Assembly (NCBI GenBank): GCA_016858145.1
Contig: JAEHOE010000098.1
Span: 186,001 to 250,000, forward strand
DNA: 64,000 bases
Direction of reading: 5' to 3'
From: Edaphochlamys debaryana
Taxonomy: Eukaryota; Chlorophyta; Chlorophyceae; Chlamydomonadales
The notes under the pieces were generated by a model. That model searched no databases. It was not told the DNA's origin and was given only the letters and a program-made list of their open reading frames with translations. Below are positions 32,712 to 45,700 of this stretch, piece after piece. The position numbers and the translations under genes were made by a program. Positions within the stretch are counted from its first letter, which is position 1; each line of letters starts with the position of its first letter.

Positions 32712-33388
32712 ACGAGGCCGCCCGCGCAAGGGCACTGGCTCTCGCGCGTGTGGACATGTGGCTGTGCCGGCTGTGTGCTCACAGCTGGTCCGTAGCCGTC
32801 ACCTACAATAGCAGTGCTACTGCGCCTTATGACGCTACGTTTGCTACCTCCCCGGCCTGCGCTGACCCTCTTCACGCTCTGGTGGGAGTACGGTGGTGGC
32901 ATGGTACGGTATCGAAGGAGCCCAGTCAGATTGGAGGCATAGTGAAGGCATGCATCAACCACGACCGGGGATGCTGTACTGCTGATGAGCGTGTTTTGGT
33001 TTGCCGTACTTGTGAGCCTGTAACCGGTAAATGCGGTAGGTTGAGGTCAACCCATGGGAGCAGGTCGAATAGGGGGTGGATCGGCTCAGCCCTTGTCTAG
33101 GACGGACATCCCGCACTACTTGGTCGTGTCAAGGTTGGGGTCTTGATTGCCTGATTGGGGGGTTGGCGTGGAACCAAGCCACTTGGAATCAAGGAGAGAG
33201 AGCGTGCGCCCGCACTCTAGCAACATGCCCCTGGTCCTGTATTGATAACCTGAGCTTCACCGTTAAGGCTGTCGCGTATGCCAGGCAAATAGGCCCGACT
33301 TACTTGAGCAAGAGACTCGTGGCAGCGTCACGTCACATCTGCGAGCAAGGTCCTCGGCTTGCCCTCATAGCAGTGTCACGCAGTCATT
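32712..33388. other. Spacer between A6 and A7
   Basis: No gene is recognised. TGTAA at 33019-33023, about 310 bp past the A6 stop, fits a polyadenylation signal for that copy. Confidence 0.4.
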
Positions 33389-35308
33389 ATGGAGCGGCAC
33401 CACCTGCTTCGCGCTGGAGTTGCGAAAGATCCCGCGTCGAGCGCTGAGCCCACTGATGCTCAAGCAGCAGAAGCGCCTTTCGTTTGGCTCCCAGCGATAG
33501 CAGCTCATGTAGTCAGCTTCCTGCCTGCCAATGATGTCGCCTGCACGCTCCGGTTCGTGGACAAGGCGGCTTCGGCGCAGTTCAGCGATGTCAGCGTGCG
33601 GCTATCGCAGCCTGCTCCTCGCTGGGCCTTCTCGGAACACTGGCTTGCTCCGGGGGCCTGCAAAAGCCTCACCCTGAAGCAGCGGCACAAGCTGGTGCGC
33701 CTGGTCGCGGCCAGCGGCGATGTGGCCAACCTGGAGGTGGCCATCCAGGTCGCTGGGTGCACGCTACCTCTTGAGGAGGCGCTCGGGGCGCGGCCGCGGG
33801 CGCAGGCGCCCTCGAGTGCTGCCAGCATATTGCCAGGATGCTTCAGCCGTCAGATGGCTCTGCGGAGCTGGCTCTTGTCCCCGCCGCTAAGGGGGGCCAC
33901 CGCGCCGTGTGTGAGTAGTGCCTCGCTCAAGGGGCCGAGCGGAGCTGGTGGGTTGTTGCCGCTGCTTACCGTGGCGGCCACACGGAGCTGGCGGAGCTGC
34001 TGAGGCCGGAGGCGGGGGAGCCCGGTCGCTTCGATCAATTCGTCATGCTGGAGGGTGCGGCGGAGGGCTGCATGCTGGAGCTGCTGAAGAGCATGTGGGC
34101 GGAGTGGGGCGATCAGGTGATGGAGGAGGTGGGGGCAGAGGATGAATTCGAAGAACCATTCCAGCTCAGTGTGGTGCTCGCCGCCGCCGTTGGCAGCCCC
34201 ACGCCCGACTGGGAGGCCAAGACCGAGTTCCTGCTCGCCCGGGGCCTGCGCTTCGATCAGGAGGGCTCCGCCGACAGCGTCCTGCGCCTTCCGCCCGCCA
34301 CGGCCCTGCAGCGCCTCAAGTGGATGCGGCGGCGGGGCTGGGCTCCTGATGGGCGGAGCTTGGGAGCGGCGATCCGTGCAGGCAGCCTCGAGGGGGTCAG
34401 CTGGTTGCTGGATGCTGGAGCTGCGTTGGAGGTGCCAGACTGTGTGCTGCGCTACGAGCCGGGAGAGGGAGTGGCCCCACTCGAGGTGGCCCAGCTGCTC
34501 GTCACTCGGGGCTGCATTGCACCATGCAACCTGGTGCGGGGTGCCCTCACTGCTGGCACCCAGGGCCTGCCCGTCCTCCGCTGGCTGGTGGACACATACG
34601 GGGCGGCGGGGGTGCTGGACCCTGGGCTGGAGGGCCTTGCCCCCGAGCACAAATGGAGTTTCAAGACGGCCGCACGGGCCGGCTGCGCACCGGCCATGGC
34701 TCTCTTATCTGAGCATGGGGTGACCTGCACACGGCTGAGCTGGCTTCCGGTGGCCGACTCGGGCTGTGAGGAGGCGCTCGAGTGGCTGGACCAGAGGGGC
34801 TGCCCCAAGCCGGTGAGCGGGCAGGGCTGCTGGGAAGAATGCCATGGCCACAGAACCTGGGTCATAGCTTGGTCTTTGCTACCCTTTGACACGGCCTAGC
34901 CCTCAGCATGCGCTGCCTCCATCCACTAGCTGACATGACATCTGGCCCCTTCGCCTTACGTGCTTCGTCTGCTGTAACCATCCGCAGGACGACGGCCGAC
35001 CCTACGTAAGGGCTGCTGAAAACGGCGACCCCCGCACTCTGCGGGTGCTGCGGCGGCTGGGGCTGCCGTGGGGCGAGTGGGCTGGCGCAGACGGCGTGTT
35101 CGCATCAGCAGTGCTCTACGAAGCGGACCTGTCCACCCTCCGCTGGCTGGTGGCGGAGGGCTGCCCCGTGGACTGGGCGGAGGCGAAGGAGGCGGCGGAA
35201 CGGAGGCTGCGGGGACAGAGCGAGGATCCCTCCGCGCGAGAGGTGCAGGCGTGGATCTCTGAGCTGGCGGCCTTCGCTCAGCAGGCGGGCCAGCCAACGG
35301 GCTCATGA
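33389..35308 (+). pseudogene. Family copy A7, frameshift plus nonsense codon
   Basis: Exon 1 is 33389-34812, intron 34813-34987 and exon 2 34988-35308. The first frame gives a long leader (MERHHLLRAG), WLPAIAAHVVSFLPANDVAC and GDVANLEVAIQ. At 33789-33792 a CG pair is doubled relative to A8, shifting the frame by two (exon 1 is a multiple of three plus 2). In the restored frame the conserved CEWCLA unit reads CE-stop-CLA, TGG to TAG, at 33916-33918. The rest, LLRPEAGEPGR through GCEEALEWLDQRGCPKP and all of exon 2, is open. Two independent lesions make this a convincing pseudogene. Confidence 0.85.
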
Positions 35309-35944
35309 TTTAGCGCAGTTCCAAGGAGGCAAGGGGGAAGCAGAGGAGGGGAACGGAGAAGGTAGAAGAGTGCATGCACTGGGATAACCGCCGAACCCCA
35401 AGCCCTGCTGGGTTGGGCATGCCTGAGGTCGACTCTTGAAGTTGTTATTGCAGAGGACGAGGACGGAGGACTGAGGGTACCGATAACGGCTTTGTGGACG
35501 CATCTTAGCGTAAGCGCACGGTCTTGCCGGTGCGGCGGCGAGCACGGGCGCTACACTTCACTGCACGGGCCGGCGGGAAACAGGTGCTGGCGCACCTTCT
35601 ACCTGTCCCTGTTGGGCTTTGACCGAGAGAACTTTGTACCCTAGCAGCCGCACACGACACTTGAAAGGGACGAGAAGCGGGTTTGCATGATGGGGAGGGG
35701 TCTTAGCGAGCGGGCGGCTTGCAGCTGGGGACAAGCGGGGAGGGGGACAAGCGGCTTGCAGCTGGGGACAAGCGGGGAGGGGGCTGGGGAACGCGAGCCG
35801 GCGCGAGGTCTGTGCGAAGGTCTGGGCGCGAGGTCTGGGGAAGGGGTTGAGCGAGCAGAGGGACCGCTTGCAGCTGGGGACAGGCGCGGAGGGGGCTCCG
35901 GAACGCGAGCTTGGTCCGAGCGTGGTCTGTGGAGGGGGGCAAGC

Positions 35945-36120
35945 GGGCAGAGGGGTTCTGTGCTCGCAGGGGCCGTGCAGTGTAGTCCGGAAGATGATGA
36001 AGGGGGATGCAGCTGAGCGCGCTGTCGCAACGCGAGAGAAGAAGGCAGGGTGCCAGCAATGCGCATCGCCGAGGCAGGGGCTAACCTAGGGGCAGCCGCG
36101 CGCGCAAACGGTACTTTCCT
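35945..36120 (+). repeat. Duplicated flanking block, copy 2
   Basis: Similar to 4781-4970 over its whole length, with small indels. The shared segments include GGCAGCCGCGCGCGCAA near the right end. Confidence 0.65.
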
Positions 36121-36326
36121 GGCGGGCAGAGGGGTGTTGCGGGCCCGTGGGCCAGCGTGTGTCGCCAGGTCGTCGGCTTCGCGCCCAACACTCTGCTTCT
36201 CTGCTGCGACCGAGGCAATTGCGCACCAGATCAGTGGAGAGCGCAGCGAGGTCAGCAGGTTCGTCGCACGACGCAACGAGACTCCGCCCAAACAGGCAAA
36301 CCTTGACCGCTCTGCACACCAGCACC

Positions 36327-36333
36327 TATAAAG
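36327..36333 (+). promoter_or_regulatory. TATA-like element upstream of ECM29
   Basis: TATAAAG in an otherwise GC-rich flank, 454 bp before the ECM29 start codon. It would imply a long 5' UTR or a non-coding first exon, so it is only a candidate. Confidence 0.25.
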
Positions 36334-36786
36334 CAATTTGCTGTTGCGTGCCACCTGCGTTAGGGTTAGTCTCACCGCAGAAAGGTGACAGTGCATGCTC
36401 TCGAGAGGACCTCTGCCGGACAGTGCACACGGCTTGGATAGCTTGAGCTTTCCTATAAGTCATCAGCGTCGTTCACTCAGAGCTTGAAAGGAGCTTGGCG
36501 GGGCGCGGGAGATCTCTGGAGGTGCGCACATGCCGGGCCCGGGGCTCTCGGCCCTGGCTGGGACTGGCCCTAGCTCGTGGCGCCTGCGCACACGACGCTT
36601 AGCAGAACTGTAGTCGGCGCGGCTGCTCGACTCCCAGACCCATCCATCCTTCCCCGGCATCCCCGCGCGCCCGGACCCCTTCCCACGGCCCACTACCCGC
36701 GGCCCTGGCACAGGCCGGCTCCGCAGCTGAGCTCACCTTAACCTTCACTTACCACATAACAGGAGTGAAGGTCGCAGCAGCCGCAC

Positions 36787-39700
36787 ATGGCTTCAGCGGG
36801 CGGGGCGCCGGGCGCCCCCGAGCCCCCGGCCACGGCGGCCGAGGAGGTGGCGGGTCTGGACCGGGTGCTGACGCGGCTGGCGGTCACGGACGATGACAAA
36901 CTGGAGAAGGTACGACATCTGCCGTACTGCTCTACAGATGGTACCGTGCGGCCGGGAATGGGGTGTGCCGTGTCCATTACCGCCGGGCCGCCAGGCCCGT
37001 GCCCTGAAGCACCTCGGCCGGCGCAGCGCCCGCACGGGCGGGGGCGAAGGGCTCGGGTCCAGGGCCAAAACGTGGCAGGGGCGGGAAGAGGGACGCTTTG
37101 TGGGGGCAGTTGTATTGCCGGCACCTTGGGAAGAGGGATCTGCGGTCAGCATTTCCCGAGGCCCGGCGCTGCTGTGCCGTGTTCGTCTCGCATCCTGCCC
37201 CCCTGTACCCATCACACCCGCCCCCCTCGCCCTCCCCTCTCTCTCGGCTCCGTCCCCCCCCCCCAGGTCCTGCAGCGCCTCATTCCGGCGGTGGTGGGAC
37301 AGCTAAAGAGCCCACACGACGCAACACGCAAGAAGGTGCGTGCGAAAGTGTCATGATCTCATGAACGGAAAGTCTACGGACGTCTGGAAAGGCGAGGGAG
37401 CCTGCATGTGCTCAGGGAAGGGGGAGGATAGGGTTGCAGAGCACCCCCAAAGCGTTTTGTCGTCTTAAACCTGTGCTGTGCGCCGCCCTCTGCTCTCCCA
37501 CCTCCATCCACCGCCAGGTGCTGGAGATTCTGTCCCACGTCAACAAGCGACTCAAGGTGAGCCTTCCAAGCGCTCCCCTGCACCCGGAGTAGCTCCTTTG
37601 CAGAAGCAGACGCAGCACCTAAAAGCACGCTGTTGGGGCGGAAGAGAGGGAACCGGGTCCTTCTCAGAGACCGTGCACGCCGTACTTGGCGAACTTGGGG
37701 TATCTGCTGTCCGGGCGGAGAAGTAGACCCTGCCCGCCTTGCCTGCACGCCCTGTCGCCTGACCGTACCCTCTCCGCGGCCTCCGACGCCACCGCCCCCC
37801 AGGTGCTCCCCTCCCTGCCGCTGCCCCTGGGGGAGCTGGTGGGGATGTACACAGCCGACACCCCACCGGGTGGGTCTGTCGGGCCAGGGCAGGCTAAGGG
37901 AGAGGCCGGAAGGGGCCGGAAGCAGACACGCAAGAATAGCCCGAAGCGCGGAACGGCCCGGTGCCGAAGGGGCGATGGGCGCAGGGCGCTGGTGCGGGCG
38001 GGGCGCCCGTGGCCTGCGTTGCGTGCTGGGACGAGCGCACGTGCTGGGACAAGCAAGGGTGGATGGGACGAGCGCACGTGCTGGGACGAGCAAGTGTGAT
38101 GGGACGAGGGAGCGAGGCCTGGAGCCAACGTGGCACTGGCAGCGGGCCAATGCTCGACTCGGGCGGGGTGCTTGGCAATGTGGACCGGGAAACCTCCGTG
38201 CTGTGCTGTGGCCACAGGCTGTACGGCAGCCGCGTACGGCATGGTACGGAACTTCGCCCTGGTGTACGCCGAGATGGCGGCGGAGCGGGCGCCGGGGGCG
38301 GAGCGGCTGGCGGCGGTAAGGACGCGGGGGAGGGGAAGGGAGGGGGGGAGACAGGACATCAGAAACGAGGGGGCGCAGTCGTCAGGTTTAGGGGTGACGG
38401 CGTTGGGTGTTGTGGATTGCGGGCAGCGCGCTATGGGGTTGCATCACACACGCGCCTGACACGCCTCCCCCTCCACCCCGCCCCGTCCCTCCCTTGCCGC
38501 CCCCAGCTGCCCGGTCTTCTGACCGGCATCTCCCGCCGCCCCGCAGCGCACCAGGCAGGGTCTGGGGTGGGGAGGGGGGTGCGGCCTTGCGGGTGGGGAG
38601 AGGGGCCGAGGAAGGGGGAGTTGGTGGGGCGAGGGCAGAGGACGAACCGTTTGTGTACACAAAATGGGTCTCTGGACAGAGGATCAACAGCACAGTGTGG
38701 TAGCCACCCTCCAAATGCTTGCTAATGCTTGCCTAGGGGGCAGTGCGAGCTGAGGTTGAGATGCTTGTGACCGTGGGCGCAACACCAACACCGCTTTCCT
38801 GCCCCGCCCCCCCCGCAGGCCATCCTCCTGCGCATCGCTTCCTCCGCCCTCGAGTTCGTGCCCCCGCCCCCCGTCGGCGGCGGCAGCGGCGGCGGACCCA
38901 TCCCCGGCCTGCCGCCGTCGACCACCGGCACCGCCGCTGCCGCTGCCGCCGCGGCTGCAACGGCGGCGGCGGCGGCGGCGGCGGCAACTCCGCCGCCAGC
39001 GAGCCCCGGCGGCGCCGCCGGAGGTGATGCCGCGACGGAGGGCGGCGCTGAGGGCGCGGCTGACGGCGCGGCGGCAGGGTCGGGGCAGGAGGCGGCGCCG
39101 CCGGCAGCAGTTGAGAGCGCGGCGGCGGCGCTGCTGCGTACGAAGTATCCGTACCTGGCTGATGAGGCGGACCGGGAAGTGTAAGTTTAAGCAAAGTGTG
39201 ACACCTGCGGCGTGCTGCGGTACGGCTTCTGCGGTTGGTTGATTCGTCGCTGTACCGCGTTGGGTCCTGCACTGCAGGTTCCTGTCGTACGGCCTGAAGC
39301 TGATGCTGTACGCGCCCCGTACGTCACGTGCGCCCGCCACCCCGCTGGCGGCGGGGCAGGTGAGTGTCAGGATCTGGATCGTGCCCTTGTCTTGGCCTGG
39401 CTCACATGGTACTTACCAGTACGAAGGACTGGCCATGTTGTCGGAGAGGCCTGCAGAGGCTTGCGAAGGGTCTGGCTAGTTTTGGATGGCTCACGTTCGG
39501 ATGGTGGTTTGCCAGCTGGCGTCCACGGCTCAGGCCACCCGCCTCCCTCCCTGCGCCCATGCCCTGTCAATGTCAGGCCGCCGCCGCGGGCCCGGCCGCC
39601 GCTGCCGCCGCCGCCGCTGCCGCCGCCCCGCCGCCGCCGCCCGGCCTGAGCGTTGCGGACGCCAAGGCGATTGAGGAGAAGGGCGCACCCAGCGCCGACC

Positions 39701-42700
39701 TGGTGGGGTCGAAGGAGGTGGTGGGGCATAGTGGGCGTTTGAGGCGAGCTTTTTGCTAGTGGGCGTTTGAGGCGAGCTCGTTGCTGAGGTCTATGCTCTC
39801 CCGCCTGCCCCTCCCCGCCGCTTCCTCCCCTGCGCCCCCCTCTTGCCCCCCTCTTCCCCCCCTCTACACGTCAGCCTCTCCCGGCGCCGGCGCGATCCCG
39901 CTCAGCAACAACCACCCCTCCGCCCCCCTCTCCCCCCCCCCCCCCAGGTTGCCAAGCGCAAGCTGGGACTGCTGAACCTGGTCGCCGCCGCCGCCGCCAT
40001 CGGGGGGCCGCCGCCGCCGCCGCTGCCCGTCGCGGCGCTGCTGCCTCTGCTGCTGGCGGCGGCCGTGGACCCGGCGGAGGCGGTCAGCAGGTGAGGCGGT
40101 TGGCGGTTGGTGGTTTGCAAGTTGCTTGCCGGTTGGGCGCTTGCGCTCCTCCGCCCTTGCCTTGGGCTGCTTTCCCGCCCTCGACTCGGGCCGCCGCCCC
40201 ACGCGTGTCAAAACACACACACGTTCTGACACCCCCCTCTCCCCCCTCCTTCCCCCCCTCCTTTCCCCCCCTCTCCCCCCAGGCGCGCCGAGGAGCTGCT
40301 CAAGCGCTCCGCCGCCCTCGACTCGGGCCGCCCCGCCGCCGACCTGGAGTCGCCCGCGCTCGTGCGGCGCCTGCTGTCCCTGTTCCACGGGGGGGGCACG
40401 CAGCTCTTCTACGACGGACCGGGGGCGGGGGCCGCAGGGGCGGCGGGGGATGCCGTGGCGACGCCCGCGGGGCCCGGGCTGCGGTCGAGGCTGGCGGCGG
40501 TCTTCTGCAGGTGGGGCTGGGGGCCTTGGGGGAGGGGGAGGGGCAGGGGGATAGGGCTCGGGGACAGGGCGGGTTGTTACAAGTACGCAGGGCCCTGCCG
40601 CCGCTTGCCCCCCGCCAGCGACCGCACTGCAGGGAGGCCCTTTATGAAGCCCTCCACGCTTCCCCCCATGCAACCCCCACTCCGCCGTCCGCCCCCAGGA
40701 GTGTGGTGTTCGCCAACACCTTCCCCGCCTCGCTGCTCACCATCCAGGTGGGGTGGGGGGTGGGGTGTGTGTTTGGATGCTTGGGTGTATGCGCGATGAC
40801 CAGGTGCCAGTGCGTATGGGAAGCGGCGAGCAAGCAGGCAGCAAGCCGAACCCGGAACCGCAAAACAAAGCAACCCTCCCGTGTGTGGGGTGTTGTGGAG
40901 GGGGGGGACGGGAGGAGACCCGAGGGGCGAGGCTGGCGGGAGGACCGTCGGGCGGAGCCTGGTGTGAAGTGGTGGGAGCCGAGGGGTATGCCACGAGTTT
41001 CAGGACCCCCTGCCCCTCCCGCAATGCCCTGCCCTGCCCTGCCCTGCCCTGCCCCTGCCCTGCCCTGCCCTGCCCTGTAAGGGGATGTGAAGGGCTGGCG
41101 GAGCTCTGTGTAATGCTGTGGCAGGCCAATGGCCAATGGCAGGCAACTGGCATGGCACGGGTTAGAGGACCCCCTGCCCCTCCCGCACTGCCCTGCCGCT
41201 GCAGGAGTGCGTTATGCCTCCCCAGCTGCCCCCGCCCGCCGCCGCCGCCGGAGCTGGCGGCGGCGCCGCTGCCGTACCCGTACAGCAGGCCCAGCAGTCG
41301 TACACGGGCGTGTACGGCCGCTTACGTCAGCAGGGCCTGGAGCTGTGCGTGTGGGTGTTCAAGCACGCCGCCCGCCACCAGCTCAAGGCCATGGGGCCCG
41401 TCGTACTTCAGGTACGTACGTGCTCGTACTATTACCCCATGTTCATGATCCGCACCTAGATTCACATCCAGATCCAGATCTGCTAACGCTGGGTCCTGGA
41501 TCTGGATCCTGGATCCGCAGGGCCTGCTGGACACGCTGGACGCCACGGCGGCGCCCCCCGGTGCGCCCATGGACACCAACAGCATGACGCTGAGGGGGTT
41601 CGCGTACCAGGTGGGGGGGGGGGAGAGGATGAGGGAAGGGAAGAGAGGCATGGGCAAGCTCGCACCCAAGCTCGCACCCAAGCTCGCACCCCGGCTCGCA
41701 CCCAGGGCACACAGCCGTGTGGACGCCCTGACGCCCCCCACTCTTGCCCTGCCTTCCCGATCCCCGCCTACACGCTATACCCTGCCCTTGACCCCCCCCC
41801 CCCCCCCAGGCCATCGGCTCCCTGGCCCAGCGGGTGCTGGAGCTAGGCGTTGGCGAGCTAGCCCCCCATCCCTGCTAGCCCCGATCCCACGCCCTGACGC
41901 CTCCCTCTTCAACCCTCCTCTCCTGATTCCCTCTTCATGCCGTACCCTAACCCCCCAGGCCATCGGCTCCCTGGCCCAGCGGGTGCCGGAGCTGCTGCGG
42001 CCCCGCATCGACATCGCCCGCCGCTTCTTCACGGGTGGGTGGGGGGTTAGGTTGGGGGGAACAAAGCGGGCAGAAGGAGGGGAGGGAGGGCGGGTTGGTG
42101 AAAGCTGGAGGGGTGGAGGGAGGTCGATCTAGGGGCCAGAAAGGGGCGCTTCTTCACGGGTGGCGGGTGGCGGGTGGGACGGGGGGGGGGGGACAAACCT
42201 TCGGGGGGCCTGGACTGGAGGATACAAGGACCCCGGCCTAGGAATGCGGGACGGGCCGGCAGTTGGGGGGTACCGCGCGTCCTGAAGACAAACCGTGCCG
42301 CCCTTCTCCGCCCGACTCCTCACCACCACCTGACCTCACTCCTCACTGCTGTGCGGTCCCTGCCTCACCTCCCTCGTCCTCACTGCTAAGCGGCCCCTGC
42401 CTTTCCTCCCTTTCCGCCCGTCCTCTCTCGCGCACGCAGCCCTCTCCGACGAGCCCCCCGGCGTGCGGGCGGCGGTGGCGGAGGCCACGGGGGCGCTGTC
42501 GCGTGCTTTCGTGGTGGCGGGAGGGGCGGGCGGGCAGGTGCGTGAGGCCTGCGGCGGCGGGGCCGGCCGGGGCGTGGGGACGCGGAAGCGGGACCGGACC
42601 GGACCGGACCCGGAGCGGGAGGTGAGGGGGCTGCGGACCGGACTGGACTGGACCGGACCGGACACGTATGCAGATGACCGCTCGAGCGAGGGGAGCAGCC

Positions 42701-45700
42701 AAGCCCTATGCCCATGCAATGCCTGGTCCTCACAAGTGCCTGCGAGCGCGCTAGCTAGCACCCCTCTCAAGTCTCAACGCCTGCCCAACCCCCGCCCGCC
42801 CTTGGTGCCGGCATCCCCCCCGCCGCCCCAGGCCGCCGACGCGCCCGCCGCTGAGTCAGACAGCAGTACAGGAGTGGACACGCCCAGTGGACGAGTCCGT
42901 ACGGCAGAGCTGGACGAGCTCCTGCTGGAGAGCGTGCGCAGCTCCAAGGTGGGGGGCCGGAGGGGTGGAGGGGCGTGGGGTTGCTGTCGTGGGGCGTGGG
43001 TTGCCCCAGAAATGACCGTAGTGGGGGCCGGAGGGGTGGGGGCGTGCGGCGGAGACCGGGTTCGCGAGCCGCCTCTTTAAACGCTATTTATCGCCCCGCG
43101 CCACGCAGGATGCCGTACGCTCCGCTGCCGTACAGTGGGCGTGCCGCCTCTTCCCCTTCGCCCACGTGCCCGCCCGGTGGGTGTAGTTGGTCGGAGGGGA
43201 GGGGAGGCGCCCTCTTTTCGGGGCGCGGGTCCGCGCCCTTGCTGTATCCCCCGCTCCTCCTCCCCCTCACATCCCCTGCGCTGCCTGCAGGTGGGTGTGC
43301 GTGCTGGCAGCCGGCGACAACAAGCACGAGGTAGGGATCGCGGGGGCGTTGCCGGGCTTGTGTGGTTGAAGGGGGCGCGAGCTGCCCCTTGTCCCCCTTC
43401 CAGGTCTTTGCGACCCGGGAACATCCCTCATCCGCATCCCTTCCTCTCGCTTTACGCCCGGCCTGCTTTCCGTCCCACTTACCGCCTTCTTCGCTCTCCG
43501 CCATCCGCAGATCCGGGAGGCCGCCCTCCGGGGCCTGAGCCCCCCGGGAGCCCCCGCCTCCGCCGCCGCCGCCACCACCGGCGCCACCGGAACCCCTGCC
43601 GCAGCGGCCCCCAAGGCCTCCGGGGCCGGTGCGGGTGCGCTGCCCTCCCTGCCCACGCTCCTGCGCTACGTGCGGGCTCGGCTGCCCAGGTGTGTCGGGC
43701 CTGAGTGGGACCCGGGTGGGACCCGGATGGGGCCTGGCTGGGGCCTGGCTGGGCCTCGGTGTCGGGTATAACGGCGGTGTTGATGTCTCTTCAGCGCCGC
43801 CGAGCTCCCAACTACCTCTCCCTGTACCTTCAGCTCCAAAGACGTTACCCTCCTCTCCCCACGCCCATTCTCCTCCCTCCCCCACAGGCTGCGCTCGGCC
43901 GCCGACCCCCTCGCCGCCCTGCCCCTGCCGCCCCGCTCCTGCCTCGCCCTCATCGCCCTGCTGAGGGCCTGCCGCCACGCAACCGCCGCAACCGCCGCAC
44001 CCAACGGTGGCGGTGCTGAGGCCATGGATCTGGACGCGGCGGATGGCGATGACCAGGCGACGTCCGGATCTGGATCGGATCTGGATCCGGATCTGCGGCC
44101 CCAGGACCCCGCCTCGGTGCTGTCCGCCTACGCCTGCGCGCTGGAGGCGGGGATGTGCCGCGTGGAGGTGAGCCGGAGCGGCGGTTGACGGTTGGCAGTT
44201 AGCAGTTGGCAGGTCCGTTATGGTTAGCGGTTGTCGCGGCATGTGCGGGGACCCTGCATATTGCCGCTCCTGGGTACACCAAGTGTTCTCACCCCTCTCA
44301 CCACCGCGCCCTCTCCATATCTCTCTCCCATCTCCTCGCTCCTCGCCCCGCCCCCCCCCCCTCCCCCCCAGGGCAGCTCCGAGGTGGCCGCTGCGGCGCT
44401 GGAGGCTCTGCTGGAGGCGGCCGCGGAGGACGCAGCCGGCGTGCTGGGGCGCAGGTGGGGGTGGACGTGTCCAAAAGTACGTGGCTTGTGGCCGGCTTTC
44501 ACCACAATTAACAGCCAAACCCCAACTCCCGACCAGCCATGTGCAACCCGCCCTTGCCTCCTCCTAACACCGCCCTTCCCCCCTACCCCCCCAGGTACGC
44601 CCCCCGCGCCGCCTGGCTCCGCGGCTTCCTGGCCCACACGGACGCCCGCGCCCGCACCGCCGCCGCCAAGCTGCTGGCGGGGCACGTGGCCCCCGCGCTG
44701 CCCGACGCACAGGTGGGGGGAAGATGGGGGGAGGCAGGGGGGGGGGGGCGAGATTGGAAGAGATGGAGGGACAAGGGCAGGCGGCGCATCATTCTTCCCA
44801 ACTTGCCTTTTCCCCCCATAACGCTCTCAAGAGCCCCGTTTCCTTCTCCCCCCTCCCCTCCCCTCCCCTCCTCTCCCCTCCCGTCCCCCCTCCAGAAGGA
44901 GCTGCTGTGCGGGCTGTGCCTGCAGGTGGTGACCGCCACTGCCGCCGGATCGGCCAAGCAGGAGGAGGCTGAGGGCTGCATGCTGGCCGTGGGTGAGCGG
45001 TTTACCATTGATCGTTGGCCGTACAACCGTCGCCATGCTGTCCCTGCCCGGGGCCGTCGTATGCCGCTGCGAGCCCTCCCGTCCCTCTCCCCTTTCCCTC
45101 CGCTACCACATGCGTTCCCTGCCGTTACCGCGTCCCGTCCCCCCTCCCCGCCTCCTCCCCCCTTATGCCCCAGGCCTGCTCCTGGCCCGGGCCGACGCCC
45201 CCGGCGGCCCCGCCATCAGCCCCGCGGGGGCCTTCGCCGCCGTCAACACCCTCACTGCCGTACTGTGCGGACCCACCGGCGACGCCGCCGCCGCCGAGAA
45301 GGCCGCCGCCGCCGCGTCGGCCGCCGCTGGCGGCGACGCCAAGGCCCCGGCGGCGGGGTCGCTGGTGCCAATCCTGAGGGCCACGGCAGCCCTGGCCCTG
45401 TCGTACTCGTGTGCCGTACGGCTGCAGCCGGCGCTGCTGGCGGCGGCGGCGAGTGACGGCGCCGCCGCCGCCGCCAGCCCGGCGGCCGGTGGCGGCGCCG
45501 CCATGGAGGTCGACGACAAGCCGGCGGCGGAGGCCGGCGGCGCAGCTGCATCTGGTTCCACCGGATCCGGTTCCGACGCATCTGTCGTACTGGATCTCGT
45601 CACGGATCGGATCCTGGATCTGGTCTCGGACAAGGACGCCAAGGTGGCGTCGCGCGCCGCCGCCGCCGCCGGTTTCCTGGCGGGCGGTTGGGCGGGCAGC

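Larger units (their letters stand above)
35309..36786. other. Spacer and presumed promoter of ECM29
   Basis: About 35680-35900 holds GC-rich imperfect repeats of CTTGCAGCTGGGGACAAGCG. The block 35945-36120 is the second copy of the flank found upstream of A2 at 4781-4970. A TATAAAG lies at 36327-36333. No family relic is seen, so the duplicated flank may have lost its gene or have been captured as part of the ECM29 upstream region. Confidence 0.5.
36787..41411 (+). other. ECM29: ECM29 exons 1-13 map
   Basis: Exons: 36787-36909, 37267-37335, 37518-37556, 37803-37869, 38218-38315, 38507-38554, 38819-39180, 39278-39359, 39577-39717, 39948-40090, 40283-40510, 40699-40747, 41205-41411. Exon 6 ends at CACCAG before GCAGGG, a GC donor. 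The other introns are GT-AG. Exon 7 carries a poly-Ala/Gly stretch. Confidence 0.8.

Noticed and set aside
38684..39340. 218-codon minus-strand ORF opposite ECM29 exon 7
   Set aside because: Arg/Gly-rich shadow of the alanine-rich coding stretch.
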